Origin: Staphylococcus coagulans
GTDB taxonomy: Bacteria; Bacillota; Bacilli; Staphylococcales; Staphylococcaceae
Reading direction: 5' to 3'
DNA: 64,000 bases
Assembly: GCF_002901995.1 (NCBI RefSeq)
Contig: NZ_PPQN01000010.1
Coordinates: 1 to 64,000 of the forward strand
Position numbers and translations under genes: made by a program
Notes under the pieces: generated by a model
The model's input: the letters and a program-made list of their open reading frames with translations, nothing else
What the model was told of the DNA's origin: nothing
Database searches by the model: none
In this document: positions 19,466 through 28,299 of the stretch, piece by piece
How positions within the stretch are numbered: position 1 is the first letter of the stretch
Layout: every line of letters begins with the position of its first letter

Positions 19466-19530
19466 AGTGACTCCTAAACATGTAGAGTGAAAAGAACTTT
19501 AAAATAAAATTGCTTGTGTTACAATACTCA

Positions 19531-19544
19531 TGTAAACGAAAACA
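19531..19544 (+). promoter_or_regulatory. CcpA cre site upstream of gudB
   Basis: TGTAAACGAAAACA matches the cre consensus TGWAANCGNTNWCA at all but one position. It lies between a -10-like TACAAT (19520-19525) and the gudB start, a position suited to catabolite repression. CcpA repression of the rocD/gudB region is known in S. aureus. Confidence 0.65.
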
Positions 19545-19574
19545 TTATAGTAGGAAAAAGAGGCGAAATGGATC

Positions 19575-20819
19575 ATGGCTGAAAAAAATAATTTAGTGAC
19601 GTCAACGCAAGGTATCATAAAAGAAGCAATGCACAAACTGGGTTTTGATGATGGCATGTACGAATTAATTAAAGAACCTTTACGTTTTTTAACTGTCCGT
19701 ATTCCAGTAAAAATGGATGACGGTACAGTAAAAACTTTTACGGGTTATCGCGCACAACATAACGATGCTGTAGGACCTACTAAAGGGGGCGTACGCTTTC
19801 ATCCTGATGTAGATGAAGAAGAAGTAAAGGCATTATCAATGTGGATGACATTGAAATGTGGCATTGTAGATTTACCATATGGTGGGGGTAAAGGTGGTAT
19901 TGTCTGCGACCCACGTCAAATGAGTATTCATGAGGTAGAACGACTATCACGTGGCTATGTTCGTGCGATTTCACAAATTGTTGGACCGACAAAAGATATT
20001 CCAGCGCCAGATGTATTTACAAATTCACAAATCATGGCGTGGATGATGGACGAATACAGTCAAATGGATGCCTTTAACTCTCCAGGATTTATCACTGGGA
20101 AACCTATTGTTTTAGGGGGATCTCAAGGTCGAGATCGTTCAACAGCATTAGGTGTTGTTATCGCGATTGAAGAGGCTGCAAAACGTCGTGGTAAAACAAT
20201 CAAAGATTCACGTATTGTCATTCAAGGTTTTGGTAATGCAGGTAGCTTCTTAGCGAAATTCTTGTATGATCAAGGTGCTAAAATTGTAGGTATTTCTGAT
20301 GCGTATGGTGCATTACACGATCCAGAAGGTTTGGACATTGATTATTTATTAGACCGTCGTGATAGTTTTGGTACGGTGACAAACTTGTTTGAAGATACAA
20401 TTTCTAATAAAGAGTTGTTTGAATTAGATTGTGATATTTTAGTGCCTGCAGCAATTGCAAATCAAATCACATCTGATAACGCGGCTGATATTAAAGCTGA
20501 AATCGTTGTAGAAGCGGCAAATGGTCCAACAACACCATCTGCAACTAAAATATTGACAGATCGTGGTGTATTACTTGTACCTGATGTATTAGCAAGTGCT
20601 GGTGGCGTGACGGTTTCTTATTTTGAGTGGGTACAAAACAATACAGGTTACTACTGGACTGAAGAAGAAGTTAACGAAAAATTACGTGAAAAATTAGTGA
20701 ATGCATTCGATACGATTTATAACTTATCTCAAAATCGTAAAATTGATATGCGTTTGGCAGCCTATATTGTAGGAATTAAACGTACCGCTGAAGCTGCACG
20801 TTACCGTGGTTGGGCATAA
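19575..20819 (+). CDS. gudB: NAD-specific glutamate dehydrogenase
   Basis: Deaminates glutamate to 2-oxoglutarate and ammonia, linking amino-acid catabolism to the TCA cycle. 414 residues, identical in length to S. aureus GudB. The substrate and catalytic region is KGGVRFHPDVDEEEVKALSMWMTLKCGIVDLPYGGGKGG, with K106 in the GGGKGG loop; the NAD-binding Rossmann motif is GFGNAGSF near residue 218. There is no sign of the short duplication that inactivates GudB in B. subtilis 168. It has its own promoter region with a cre site and a strong terminator at 20954. Confidence 0.96.
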   Translation: MAEKNNLVTSTQGIIKEAMHKLGFDDGMYELIKEPLRFLTVRIPVKMDDGTVKTFTGYRAQHNDAVGPTKGGVRFHPDVDEEEVKALSMWMTLKCGIVDLPYGGGKGGIVCDPRQMSIHEVERLSRGYVRAISQIVGPTKDIPAPDVFTNSQIMAWMMDEYSQMDAFNSPGFITGKPIVLGGSQGRDRSTALGVVIAIEEAAKRRGKTIKDSRIVIQGFGNAGSFLAKFLYDQGAKIVGISDAYGALHDPEGLDIDYLLDRRDSFGTVTNLFEDTISNKELFELDCDILVPAAIANQITSDNAADIKAEIVVEAANGPTTPSATKILTDRGVLLVPDVLASAGGVTVSYFEWVQNNTGYYWTEEEVNEKLREKLVNAFDTIYNLSQNRKIDMRLAAYIVGIKRTAEAARYRGWA

Positions 20820-20948
20820 GACTAGGCGCACCAATTCATGATTTAAAACTGGACTGAAATTCGTATTAAGCATGATATTTTCAATTTCAAAAAAGTAAAT
20901 AATCATGCAGCATTCATTGTGTTGTATTTGACGTCAATAAAGTTTGAA

Positions 20949-20998
20949 AAAAACCCTGAACATAGAGCCGCCAATCTCTAAATGTTCAGGGGTTTTTC
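20949..20998. terminator. Bidirectional terminator between gudB and glpQ
   Basis: CCCTGAACAT (20954-20963) pairs with ATGTTCAGGG (20982-20991), with an inner AGAG/CTCT, flanked by A-run and T-run. It can end both converging genes. The rest of 20820-21100 holds nothing recognisable. Confidence 0.85.
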
Positions 20999-21100
20999 GG
21001 TTTCTCGTTTTTAAAAAATAAGTATAAAGTCTATAACGATGACGACAGCTTTTGTTAGAGAATCTGACTTAGCTATTTTTTGAGTGATGAAAGGCCTAAC

Positions 21101-22069
21101 TTATGACGAAGGCTTAACTTGTTTCACGCTAGTCGATTGATTCACAGCACGATAGACATCTGGATAGTTCGTAAAGAGTCCTGTCACACCGTAATGATTT
21201 AAGCGTTGCATCGTTTGACGATCATTGACAGTGTATGGGTGGATGTAAAAACCTTTTTGACGTAAAGCTTTTGTATTTTGAGGATTTAAATCTCTATAAT
21301 CAGGACCAAGACCTACTGAATAACTCCGCCATGTGTGTACATGTCGTTGATAATGATGTTTCAGTTGTCCTTTATTCAATAGTTGAATCAGCGGGACATT
21401 TGGATTGAGGCGATGTATTTTTTTCAAACTGTCTGATGAAAAAGACTGTATAACAACTTTTCCATTACGTAATTGGCATTGATGGTCTAGACCATATTCA
21501 TGCAATTTTTTTAGAAGTTTTTCTTCCATACCAGGATAAACGTTAGGTGACTTTGTTTCGATATAGTAATTGGCATGGTGACCATACCGTTTAAATATTT
21601 CATCTAAAGTAGGCACCTTTTGGCCGACATATTGCGGGTTTTGTGATTTAGGATGTGCTTTATTAAACCAACTGCCTGCATCTAATTTTTTTAGCGCTTT
21701 AAGTGTATACTGATTAACGCGTCCTTTACCGTTGGTTGTTCTATTGACCGTTTCATCATGCATCGCAACAAGATGACCGTCTTTTGTCATTTGTAGGTCA
21801 ATCTCAAGGTAATCAGCGCCCATTTCTTTGATGCTTTTATCGTAAGACGCAAAGGTATGTTCAGGTGCATAGCCACTCGCACCCCGATGGCCGATATTAA
21901 CATGAGGTTTGTTTAAAATATTATGTAATGATGGAGACAATGGGGTTGCTTTCGCTTGATGAGGCGTCTCTTGTGGTGATGTATTCGCTTCAGCAGTATA
22001 GGAAGCTGATCCTAAAAGCATCGCTGACATTAAAGTGGTAGTGACGACATACGTCGTTAATTTTCTCAT
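21101..22069 (-). CDS. glpQ: Secreted glycerophosphodiester phosphodiesterase
   Basis: Hydrolyses glycerophosphodiesters to glycerol-3-phosphate and an alcohol; the S. aureus enzyme acts outside the cell on deacylated phospholipids. 322 residues with a Sec signal peptide (MRKLTTYVVTTTLMSAMLLG, cleavage probably after residue 29, TAEAN). The GDPD motif follows: NIGHRGASGYAPEHTFASY (catalytic His/Arg/Glu) and GADYLEIDLQMTKDGHLVAMHDETVNRTT (metal Glu/Asp and catalytic His). The ATG follows AGGAGGG. No lipobox, so it is released or wall-associated. Confidence 0.94.
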   Translation of the reverse strand: MRKLTTYVVTTTLMSAMLLGSASYTAEANTSPQETPHQAKATPLSPSLHNILNKPHVNIGHRGASGYAPEHTFASYDKSIKEMGADYLEIDLQMTKDGHLVAMHDETVNRTTNGKGRVNQYTLKALKKLDAGSWFNKAHPKSQNPQYVGQKVPTLDEIFKRYGHHANYYIETKSPNVYPGMEEKLLKKLHEYGLDHQCQLRNGKVVIQSFSSDSLKKIHRLNPNVPLIQLLNKGQLKHHYQRHVHTWRSYSVGLGPDYRDLNPQNTKALRQKGFYIHPYTVNDRQTMQRLNHYGVTGLFTNYPDVYRAVNQSTSVKQVKPSS

Positions 22070-22332
22070 AAATACCCTCCTTACACTATGTGTATAATTC
22101 CAAGTTAAAGGAGTGGGGAAGAAAAAACAATACTTTTAATTGAAAATTTAAAAAATTTAAAAATAATTAATATCATCATTATAAAATGAAAAAGTGTAAA
22201 ATTTATCTTTTTATGCTTTGTCTTAGACGTTCTTGCACCGTCTCAAACAAAATTGGAAGAGCTTATATAAATTAAGAATAGGTTACATAGCTTTTATAGA
22301 AACCTGAAATGTTGACGTTTCGTTTGTTACAT

Positions 22333-22372
22333 AAAAAACCAATGAGATCGCAATAGATGAGACCTCATTGGC
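22333..22372 (-). terminator. argH terminator
   Basis: CCAATGAG (22339-22346) pairs with CTCATTGG (22364-22371); on the minus strand a T run follows (A-run at 22333-22338). The rest of the 309-base gap 22070-22378 holds only the AT-rich upstream region of glpQ, with no clear feature. Confidence 0.8.
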
Positions 22373-22378
22373 ATATTT

Positions 22379-23764
22379 TTATTGCTTTTGAGTTAAACAC
22401 TGATGTGCAACTTTGAGTTGATGCTTAACAGCTTCTTGGCCTGTAGAGCCATAGCTTGTTCTTCTTTTTACCGCTTCATCTGGCTGTAAGTATTGATAAA
22501 TATCAGATTCAATGCTTTCGTGGTGCGATTGATAAATATCGAGCGGTACATCTAATAAATACATCTTATTTTGAATACACCACAATACAATTTTTCCAAC
22601 AATCGCATGCGCATCTCTGAAAGGGATACCTTTGACAACGAGATAGTCAGCTAATTCAGTGGCATTTGAGAAGTCTTGTTTTACAGTGGTGTTTAAGCGC
22701 TCCTCATTCACTGTCATAGTCGATAGCATACCTTCAAAAATACGTAACGACCCTTTTAATGTAAGCATTGCATCAAATAAACCTTCTTTATCTTCTTGCA
22801 TGTCTTTATTATAAGCAAGAGGCAAGCCTTTTAATGTTACCAACATACTTACAAGGTGACCCGTTGTACGTCCAACTTTACCGCGAATCAATTCAGCCAT
22901 ATCTGGATTTTTCTTTTGTGGCATAATGGATGACCCAGTAGAAAAAGCATCAGATAAAGTAATAAATTGAGCTTCTTCAGAAGACCAGAAAATGATTTCT
23001 TCAGCTAAACGTGATAAATGGACCATAGTTAAGTTAATGTGATGCAAAGTCTCGACAATATAGTCTCGGTCACTCACCGCATCGATGCTATTTTCATACA
23101 GAGATTTAAAGTTTAGCAGTTCTTGTGTTTCGTGACGATCAATCGGATAAGTTGTGCCACTTAAGGCAGCAGCCCCTAAAGGTGAAAAATCAATGCGTTT
23201 AAGTGCATCTTGAAAGCGTGATTGATCTCTTTCAAGCATCCAAAAATATGTCATGATATGATGCGCAAAAGAAATAGGTTGCGCACGCTGTAAATGTGTA
23301 TAACCAGGCATAATGGTATCAACATGCTTTTCAGCTAGTTCCAAAATCGTCTGTTGAAATGAGTGGATCATGTCGATGATGATTTGTACTTCTTTTTTAG
23401 TATATAAGTGCATATCGGTTGCGACTTGATCATTTCTACTACGACCTGTATGTAGTTTTCCACCTGTAGCACCGATACGTTGAATTAATTCATGTTCGAT
23501 ATTTAAGTGAATATCTTCTAATGACTCTTGAAATTCTATCTCTCCATTATGAAAGTCTTGCTGAATCGATTTTAATGCACGTACAATTTCCTGGCTTTCT
23601 TCGGTTGTAATAATTTTTTGATGAGCAAGCATTGTCGCATGTGCAATACTTCCTTGGATGTCTTCATCAATTAGTGTTTGATCGAAGTGAATGGATGCAT
23701 TAAACGCATCGACCCATGCTTCTGGTTTTTCTTCAAATCTACCGCCCCATGCTTTTTCACTCAT
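22379..23764 (-). CDS. argH: Argininosuccinate lyase
   Basis: Final step of arginine synthesis: splits argininosuccinate into arginine and fumarate. 461 residues. The fumarase/aspartase superfamily signature [12 protein letters not shown], with the catalytic serine, is near residue 280; [17 protein letters not shown] and [14 protein letters not shown] are the other two conserved blocks. The ATG at 23764 ([12 protein letters not shown]) matches S. aureus and has a GGGGGGT upstream; the frame stays open 50 codons further but that part overlaps argG. It overlaps the argG 3' end by 8 bases, so translation is coupled. Confidence 0.95.
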   Translation of the reverse strand: MSEKAWGGRFEEKPEAWVDAFNASIHFDQTLIDEDIQGSIAHATMLAHQKIITTEESQEIVRALKSIQQDFHNGEIEFQESLEDIHLNIEHELIQRIGATGGKLHTGRSRNDQVATDMHLYTKKEVQIIIDMIHSFQQTILELAEKHVDTIMPGYTHLQRAQPISFAHHIMTYFWMLERDQSRFQDALKRIDFSPLGAAALSGTTYPIDRHETQELLNFKSLYENSIDAVSDRDYIVETLHHINLTMVHLSRLAEEIIFWSSEEAQFITLSDAFSTGSSIMPQKKNPDMAELIRGKVGRTTGHLVSMLVTLKGLPLAYNKDMQEDKEGLFDAMLTLKGSLRIFEGMLSTMTVNEERLNTTVKQDFSNATELADYLVVKGIPFRDAHAIVGKIVLWCIQNKMYLLDVPLDIYQSHHESIESDIYQYLQPDEAVKRRTSYGSTGQEAVKHQLKVAHQCLTQKQ

Positions 23765-24959
23765 GCGCATACCCCCCGTGAAGCATTGCGTTAACTTGAG
23801 TAGGTAATCCGTAAAGTTCAATAAACCCTTCAGCTGAAGCTTGGTTGAATGCATCTTCTTTTGTATAAGTTGCAAGTTTTTCATTATATAATGTGTATTC
23901 AGATTTTCTACCATTCACAATCGCATGACCTTTGTATAATTTCACACGTACCTCACCAGTAACATATTTTTGTGTATGGTCGATAAATGATTTAAGTGCG
24001 TCAGTTAAAGGTGAGAACCACAGCCCGTTATACACTTGTTCAGCAAGTTGCTTTTCAATAATAGGTTTAAAGTGTGCAACATCTTTAGTTAAAGTAATGG
24101 TTTCTAAACTTTTATGTGCATTAAGAATAACTGTCGCGCCAGGCGTTTCATATACTTCACGAGATTTAATGCCTACAAGACGGTTTTCAATATGGTCAAT
24201 TCTTCCAATACCGTGCTTTCCAGCTAAATCATTTAAATGCAAGATTAAATCATCAAGAACATAACTTTTGCCGTTAACATGAGTTGGAAGCCCTTCTTTG
24301 AAAGTAATCAATATTTCTTCAGGTGTGTCTGGCGTATCTTCGAGCTCTTTTGTTAAATCATATGCATCTTTAGGAGGCGCAACGTAAGGGTCCTCTAAAA
24401 CACCACATTCATTACTACGTCCCCATAAATTTTGATCAATAGAGTAAGGTGATTCTTTTCCAATTGGTACTGGAATTTGATGTTTTTTAGCATAATCAAT
24501 TTCTTCTTCACGGCTCCATCCCCACTCGCGGACAGGTGCTATCACTTTTAAAGTAGGATCTAAAGCTTTAATAGCAACTTCAAAACGAACTTGATCGTTT
24601 CCTTTACCTGTACAACCATGTGCGATTGCACTCGCATCAGTTACGTGTGCGATTTCAACTAATTTTTTTGAAATAAGAGGACGAGACAATGCAGATACAA
24701 GTGGGTACGTTTGCTCATACATTAAATTTCCTTTAATCGCATAACTTACATATTCTTCTGCAAATTCTTTTGTTGCGTCGATGATATGTGATTCAATCGC
24801 TCCCATGTCTAAAGCTTTTTGATATACAAGGTCTAAGTCTTTGCCTTCGCCGACATCTAAACAGCATGCGACGACTTCGTAGCCTTGCTCAATAAGCCAT
24901 TGAACCGCGACACTCGTATCTAATCCCCCTGAATATGCTAAAACAACTTTCTTCTTCAT
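23757..24959 (-). CDS. argG: Argininosuccinate synthase
   Basis: Condenses citrulline and aspartate with ATP to argininosuccinate. 400 residues. The N-terminal ATP pyrophosphatase P-loop [10 protein letters not shown] is at residues 8-17; [13 protein letters not shown] near 115 and [13 protein letters not shown] near 160 complete the nucleotide and citrulline sites. AGAGGTG lies upstream of the ATG. argG and argH form an operon; argF, argB and other arginine genes are not in the window. Two candidate ARG boxes lie over its promoter. Confidence 0.96.
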   Translation of the reverse strand: MKKKVVLAYSGGLDTSVAVQWLIEQGYEVVACCLDVGEGKDLDLVYQKALDMGAIESHIIDATKEFAEEYVSYAIKGNLMYEQTYPLVSALSRPLISKKLVEIAHVTDASAIAHGCTGKGNDQVRFEVAIKALDPTLKVIAPVREWGWSREEEIDYAKKHQIPVPIGKESPYSIDQNLWGRSNECGVLEDPYVAPPKDAYDLTKELEDTPDTPEEILITFKEGLPTHVNGKSYVLDDLILHLNDLAGKHGIGRIDHIENRLVGIKSREVYETPGATVILNAHKSLETITLTKDVAHFKPIIEKQLAEQVYNGLWFSPLTDALKSFIDHTQKYVTGEVRVKLYKGHAIVNGRKSEYTLYNEKLATYTKEDAFNQASAEGFIELYGLPTQVNAMLHGGYAHE

Positions 24960-25000
24960 AAACGTTCACCTCTGTGTTGAATTTAATATTTGTTAAAACC

Positions 25001-25047
25001 ACTATAACACAAATGATTTAATATGCAAATATCTAAATAAATATACA
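25001..25047 (-). promoter_or_regulatory. argGH promoter with two ArgR/AhrC-type ARG boxes
   Basis: Minus-strand -10 TATAGT (25001-25006) and -35 TTTGCA (25024-25029) are spaced by 17. TGTATATTTATTTA (minus, 25034-25047) differs from TGAATATTTATTCA at two positions, and TGCATATTAAATCA (25014-25027) at three. Their centres are 20 bp apart, about two helical turns, the usual layout for ArgR hexamer binding, and they cover the -35 region. Confidence 0.55.
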
Positions 25048-25152
25048 TTTAGTATTTTGTGACTTTTGTCGTCCCAGTTGTAACACAATTGAATTTGTTC
25101 ACATAACTTAGTAAAATAAAACCGAGTTTAGTAAATATAGGAGGTAAAATGC

Positions 25153-26484
25153 ATGACACATATCCAATTAGATTACCAAAAAGCTTTAAAGTTTTTTGAT
25201 CAACATGAGTTAGAGCAACAACAAGATGCTGTTAAGTTAATTCACCGTACAATTCATGAAGGTACGGGTGCGGGAAGTGATTTTTTAGGTTGGGTTGACT
25301 TGCCTGTTAATTACGATAAAGAAGAATTTTCACGTATTAAAGAAGCAGCTAAACAAGTACAATCACATTCTGATGTCCTTGTAGTAATTGGTATCGGGGG
25401 TTCTTATTTAGGTGCACGTTCAGCAATCGAAATGTTGACACCAGCATTTAGAAAAGACACATCATACCCAGAAATTATCTTTGCAGGTAACCATCTTTCT
25501 TCATCATATATTCAATCGTTAATCGATTATTTAGCAGATAAAGATTTCTCAGTGAATGTCATTTCTAAATCTGGTACAACAACTGAACCAGCTGTTGCTT
25601 TCCGTATCTTCAAAAAATTATTAGAAGAAAAATATGGAAAAGAAGAAGCAGTTAAACGTATTTTTGCGACAACTGATAAAGAAAAAGGTGCGTTAAAACA
25701 ATTAGCTACAAATGAAGGATACGAGTCATTTGTAGTACCTGATGATGTTGGCGGTCGTTTCTCTGTTTTAACAGCAGTAGGTTTATTACCAATTGCTGTA
25801 GCAGGCATTGATATTGACGCAATGATGGGCGGCGCAGCGAAAGCACGTGAAGAGTTATCTTCTGATGACTTGTCATCAAATATTGCATATCAATACGCTT
25901 CAATACGAAATATTTTATATGCAAAAGGTTATACAACTGAAATGTTGATTAACTATGAGCCTTCATTGCAATACTTTAATGAATGGTGGAAACAACTATT
26001 TGGTGAATCTGAAGGTAAAGACTTGAAAGGTATTTATCCTTCAAGCGCAAACTTTACAACAGACCTACATTCTTTAGGACAATATGTTCAAGAAGGACGT
26101 CGTTTCTTATTTGAAACGGTATTAAAAGTTCAAACACTAGAACACAATATTACAATTGAAGAAGATGCAGAAGACTTAGATGGCTTGAATTATCTTGCTG
26201 GTAAAACAGTGGATGAAGTTAATACAAAAGCATTCGAAGGTACACTTCTTGCACATACTGATGGTGGCGTTCCTAACTTGGTTGTTACTTTACCAAAATT
26301 AGACGCAGAAACTTATGGCTATGTGGTTTACTTCTTTGAATTAGCGGTTGCGATGAGCGGCTATCAATTGGGTGTAAATCCATTTAACCAACCAGGTGTG
26401 GAAGCATACAAACAAAATATGTTTGCACTTTTAGGTAAACCTGGTTACGAAGATAAGAAAAAAGATTTAGAAGCACGTTTATAA
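25153..26484 (+). CDS. pgi: Glucose-6-phosphate isomerase
   Basis: Interconverts glucose-6-phosphate and fructose-6-phosphate in glycolysis. 443 residues, equal to the S. aureus enzyme and typical of the shorter Gram-positive form. Conserved segments: [19 protein letters not shown] (phosphate-binding loop, near 75-93), [14 protein letters not shown] near 138-151, and the catalytic Glu in [11 protein letters not shown]; the C-terminal [12 protein letters not shown] contains the conserved Lys. AGGAGGT precedes the start. Divergent from argG. Confidence 0.97.
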   Translation: MTHIQLDYQKALKFFDQHELEQQQDAVKLIHRTIHEGTGAGSDFLGWVDLPVNYDKEEFSRIKEAAKQVQSHSDVLVVIGIGGSYLGARSAIEMLTPAFRKDTSYPEIIFAGNHLSSSYIQSLIDYLADKDFSVNVISKSGTTTEPAVAFRIFKKLLEEKYGKEEAVKRIFATTDKEKGALKQLATNEGYESFVVPDDVGGRFSVLTAVGLLPIAVAGIDIDAMMGGAAKAREELSSDDLSSNIAYQYASIRNILYAKGYTTEMLINYEPSLQYFNEWWKQLFGESEGKDLKGIYPSSANFTTDLHSLGQYVQEGRRFLFETVLKVQTLEHNITIEEDAEDLDGLNYLAGKTVDEVNTKAFEGTLLAHTDGGVPNLVVTLPKLDAETYGYVVYFFELAVAMSGYQLGVNPFNQPGVEAYKQNMFALLGKPGYEDKKKDLEARL

Positions 26485-26851
26485 ATAAAAATGCATTGTT
26501 GCCGAAGTAAAGTCGGTAAATCAAGCATATGAAGAAATAGACTTTGAGCAGATGAACAACGCATATGGTGATAATCCATTTTTAATTCATTCGTAATCTA
26601 CTTTCAATGGGGATGGGATGTTGAAATCTAATGGTAATTTAGATTTCGCACTCGTCCCTAAATTTTTGGGTCAATAATGAAGGTGTATCGATTTTAAAGA
26701 GATGACTTCAGACTTGAGTAGGATGACAGTGTTCGATTTTAAAGATATCATTGTAAAACTATTTTGCGTATGTAAAAATGTACGTAAATATGCTTTTTTA
26801 TGATAAGATAAACTTTGTTGCAGTGAATGATGTACGATAGGATGTGCGAAA
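26485..26851 (+). terminator. pgi-spsA gap with terminator hairpin
   Basis: The hairpin spans 26610-26658: GGGATGGGATG.TGAAATCTAA pairs with TTAGATTTCGCACTCGTCCC (G-U pairs and bulges), followed by TAAATTTTT. This is a common staphylococcal terminator style. Between pgi and the hairpin, 26488-26596 is an open frame without a start codon ending in FEQMNNAYGDNPFLIHS, possibly a gene fragment. The last 180 bases look like the spsA upstream region with no clear promoter. Confidence 0.55.
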
Positions 26852-27382
26852 TTGAAGTTTCTAATTAGAACTGTTTTTGCTGGTCTACTGGCATGGGGTA
26901 TTTTAGCGTTGTTAATATTATTTGTCGCAATTCCTTATCAAGTTAAAACGCATGCTATGCAACCCACACTTCATCCTAATGATCGACTGATTGTTAACAA
27001 AATTGCTACGAGATTTAATGATATCAAGCATGCTGATATCGTTGTCTATAAAAATAAAAATCAATATCATATAGGTAGAGTGATTGGTAAACCTGGACAA
27101 TCTGTTGTGTATCACAACGGCCAATTGCAACTGGATAATACGCCCGTTGCTGAGCCTTATCTTCGTCATCATTATCAAGCATCGTGGTCTTTAAGGTCAC
27201 TACCGCATGCGGAAAGTGATATTATTCCTCCCAATACTTACTTGATTCTTAATGATGACCGCGGTCAACAAAATGACTCTAGAAAGATAGGGTTGATTAA
27301 CAAGTCCGACATTGAAGGGAAAGTATTTATGCGTTATTATCCTTTTGATAATATTACGATTAATTTGAAACAAGAGGTGTAA
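26852..27382 (+). CDS. spsA: Inactive type I signal peptidase homologue SpsA
   Basis: 176-residue membrane protein of the signal peptidase I (S26) family with one N-terminal membrane helix (about residues 8-28). It lacks both catalytic residues: where SpsB has Ser36 in GDSMDPT this protein has Ala35 (THAMQPT), and the catalytic Lys of DYVKRIIG is replaced by Gly75 (YHIGRVIG). The rest of the fold is kept (NDDRGQQNDSRKIGLI instead of GDNREVSKDSRAFGLI). The same pseudoenzyme precedes spsB in S. aureus, so it is conserved in a dead form. Its stop is three bases before the spsB start; a start at 26852 is a weak TTG-type codon with little upstream Shine-Dalgarno. Confidence 0.9.
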   Translation: MKFLIRTVFAGLLAWGILALLILFVAIPYQVKTHAMQPTLHPNDRLIVNKIATRFNDIKHADIVVYKNKNQYHIGRVIGKPGQSVVYHNGQLQLDNTPVAEPYLRHHYQASWSLRSLPHAESDIIPPNTYLILNDDRGQQNDSRKIGLINKSDIEGKVFMRYYPFDNITINLKQEV

Positions 27383-27385
27383 ACT

Positions 27386-27967
27386 TTGAAAAAAGAAACA
27401 GTTGAATGGTTGATTTCTATAGGTTTAGCTTTATTGATTGTAGGTTTATTATATGCATTTGTCATTAAACCATATAATGTTAAAGGGGACTCCATGGACC
27501 CTACATTAAAAGATGGCGAACGTGTTATCGTTAATAAAATTGGTAAAACATTCGGTCATTTAGAAGACGGCAATGTTATTGTTTTCCATGCTGACGAGAA
27601 AAGTGATTATGTCAAAAGAATTATTGGTAAGCCAGGAGATCATGTCGTATATAAAGATGATCAACTTTATTTAAATGGTAAAAAAGTAAAAGAGCCCTAT
27701 TTAGACTATAATTTAAAACATAAAACATATGACCAAATTACAGGATCATTTGATTCTAAAGACTTACCAGGTAGTGATGGTCAAAAAGAGATACCTAAAG
27801 GGAAATATTTAGTTCTGGGTGATAACCGCGAAGTCAGCAAAGATAGCCGTGCGTTTGGTTTAATTGATGAAGATCAAATAGTAGGGAAAGTTGCCATTAG
27901 ATTTTGGCCATTTAGTGAATTTAAAATTAACTTTAATCCCGATCACACAGACACACAAAATGGATAA
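27386..27967 (+). CDS. spsB: Type I signal peptidase SpsB
   Basis: Essential membrane serine protease that cleaves Sec signal peptides of exported proteins. 193 residues; one N-terminal membrane helix (about 9-28) then an extracytoplasmic catalytic domain. Catalytic Ser36 is in VKGDSMDPTL and Lys77 in DYVKRIIGKPGD; box E GDNREVSKDSRAFGLI is intact. It begins with TTG at 27386, preceded by AGAGGTG at 7 bases, and follows spsA directly. A terminator lies at 27983. It would process exported proteins such as GlpQ in this window. Confidence 0.96.
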   Translation: MKKETVEWLISIGLALLIVGLLYAFVIKPYNVKGDSMDPTLKDGERVIVNKIGKTFGHLEDGNVIVFHADEKSDYVKRIIGKPGDHVVYKDDQLYLNGKKVKEPYLDYNLKHKTYDQITGSFDSKDLPGSDGQKEIPKGKYLVLGDNREVSKDSRAFGLIDEDQIVGKVAIRFWPFSEFKINFNPDHTDTQNG

Positions 27968-27982
27968 AGCAAAAATTACTTA

Positions 27983-28017
27983 AAAAGTAGGATGGCAAAA
28001 GTCATTCTGCTTTTTTT
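27983..28017 (+). terminator. spsAB terminator
   Basis: AAGTAGGATG pairs with CATTCTGCTT (G-U tolerant) around GCAAAAGT, followed by T7 at 28011-28017. Confidence 0.75.
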
Positions 28018-28089
28018 ATTAAATCGTAGCTTGCATCGTTTAAAATATTGAAAAAAGGACCTATATTCGCTTAGTCAAAATTTGAGACG

Positions 28090-28227
28090 ATGTTAACAGG
28101 ACAAGTTATTTTGCGCGTTGGATTTAATAGAGATGGAGTAGAAGATAATGCTATAATGAGTCGTATACTCAACGCTCAAGGTCATGGCCTTAAGATTTTA
28201 AAGCGTACAAGTGAACGATTAGTTTGA
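28090..28227 (+). CDS. Short ORF between spsB and addB (45 aa), uncertain
   Basis: ATG at 28090, 45 codons, TGA at 28225-28227. The product starts MLTGQVILRVGFNRDGVEDN and ends in LKILKRTSERLV, a balanced composition that looks coding, but only a weak GAGACG precedes the start. It could be a true small protein or a fragment of a larger decayed gene. The rest of the 332-base gap 27968-28299 has only the spsB terminator and an AT-rich stretch before addB. Confidence 0.3.
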   Translation: MLTGQVILRVGFNRDGVEDNAIMSRILNAQGHGLKILKRTSERLV

Positions 28228-28299
28228 ACCTATTTTACAGAAGTAAAAATGAATGTTTGAACGTGTAATTAATCAAACACGGATAAGAGGGGGGATTCG

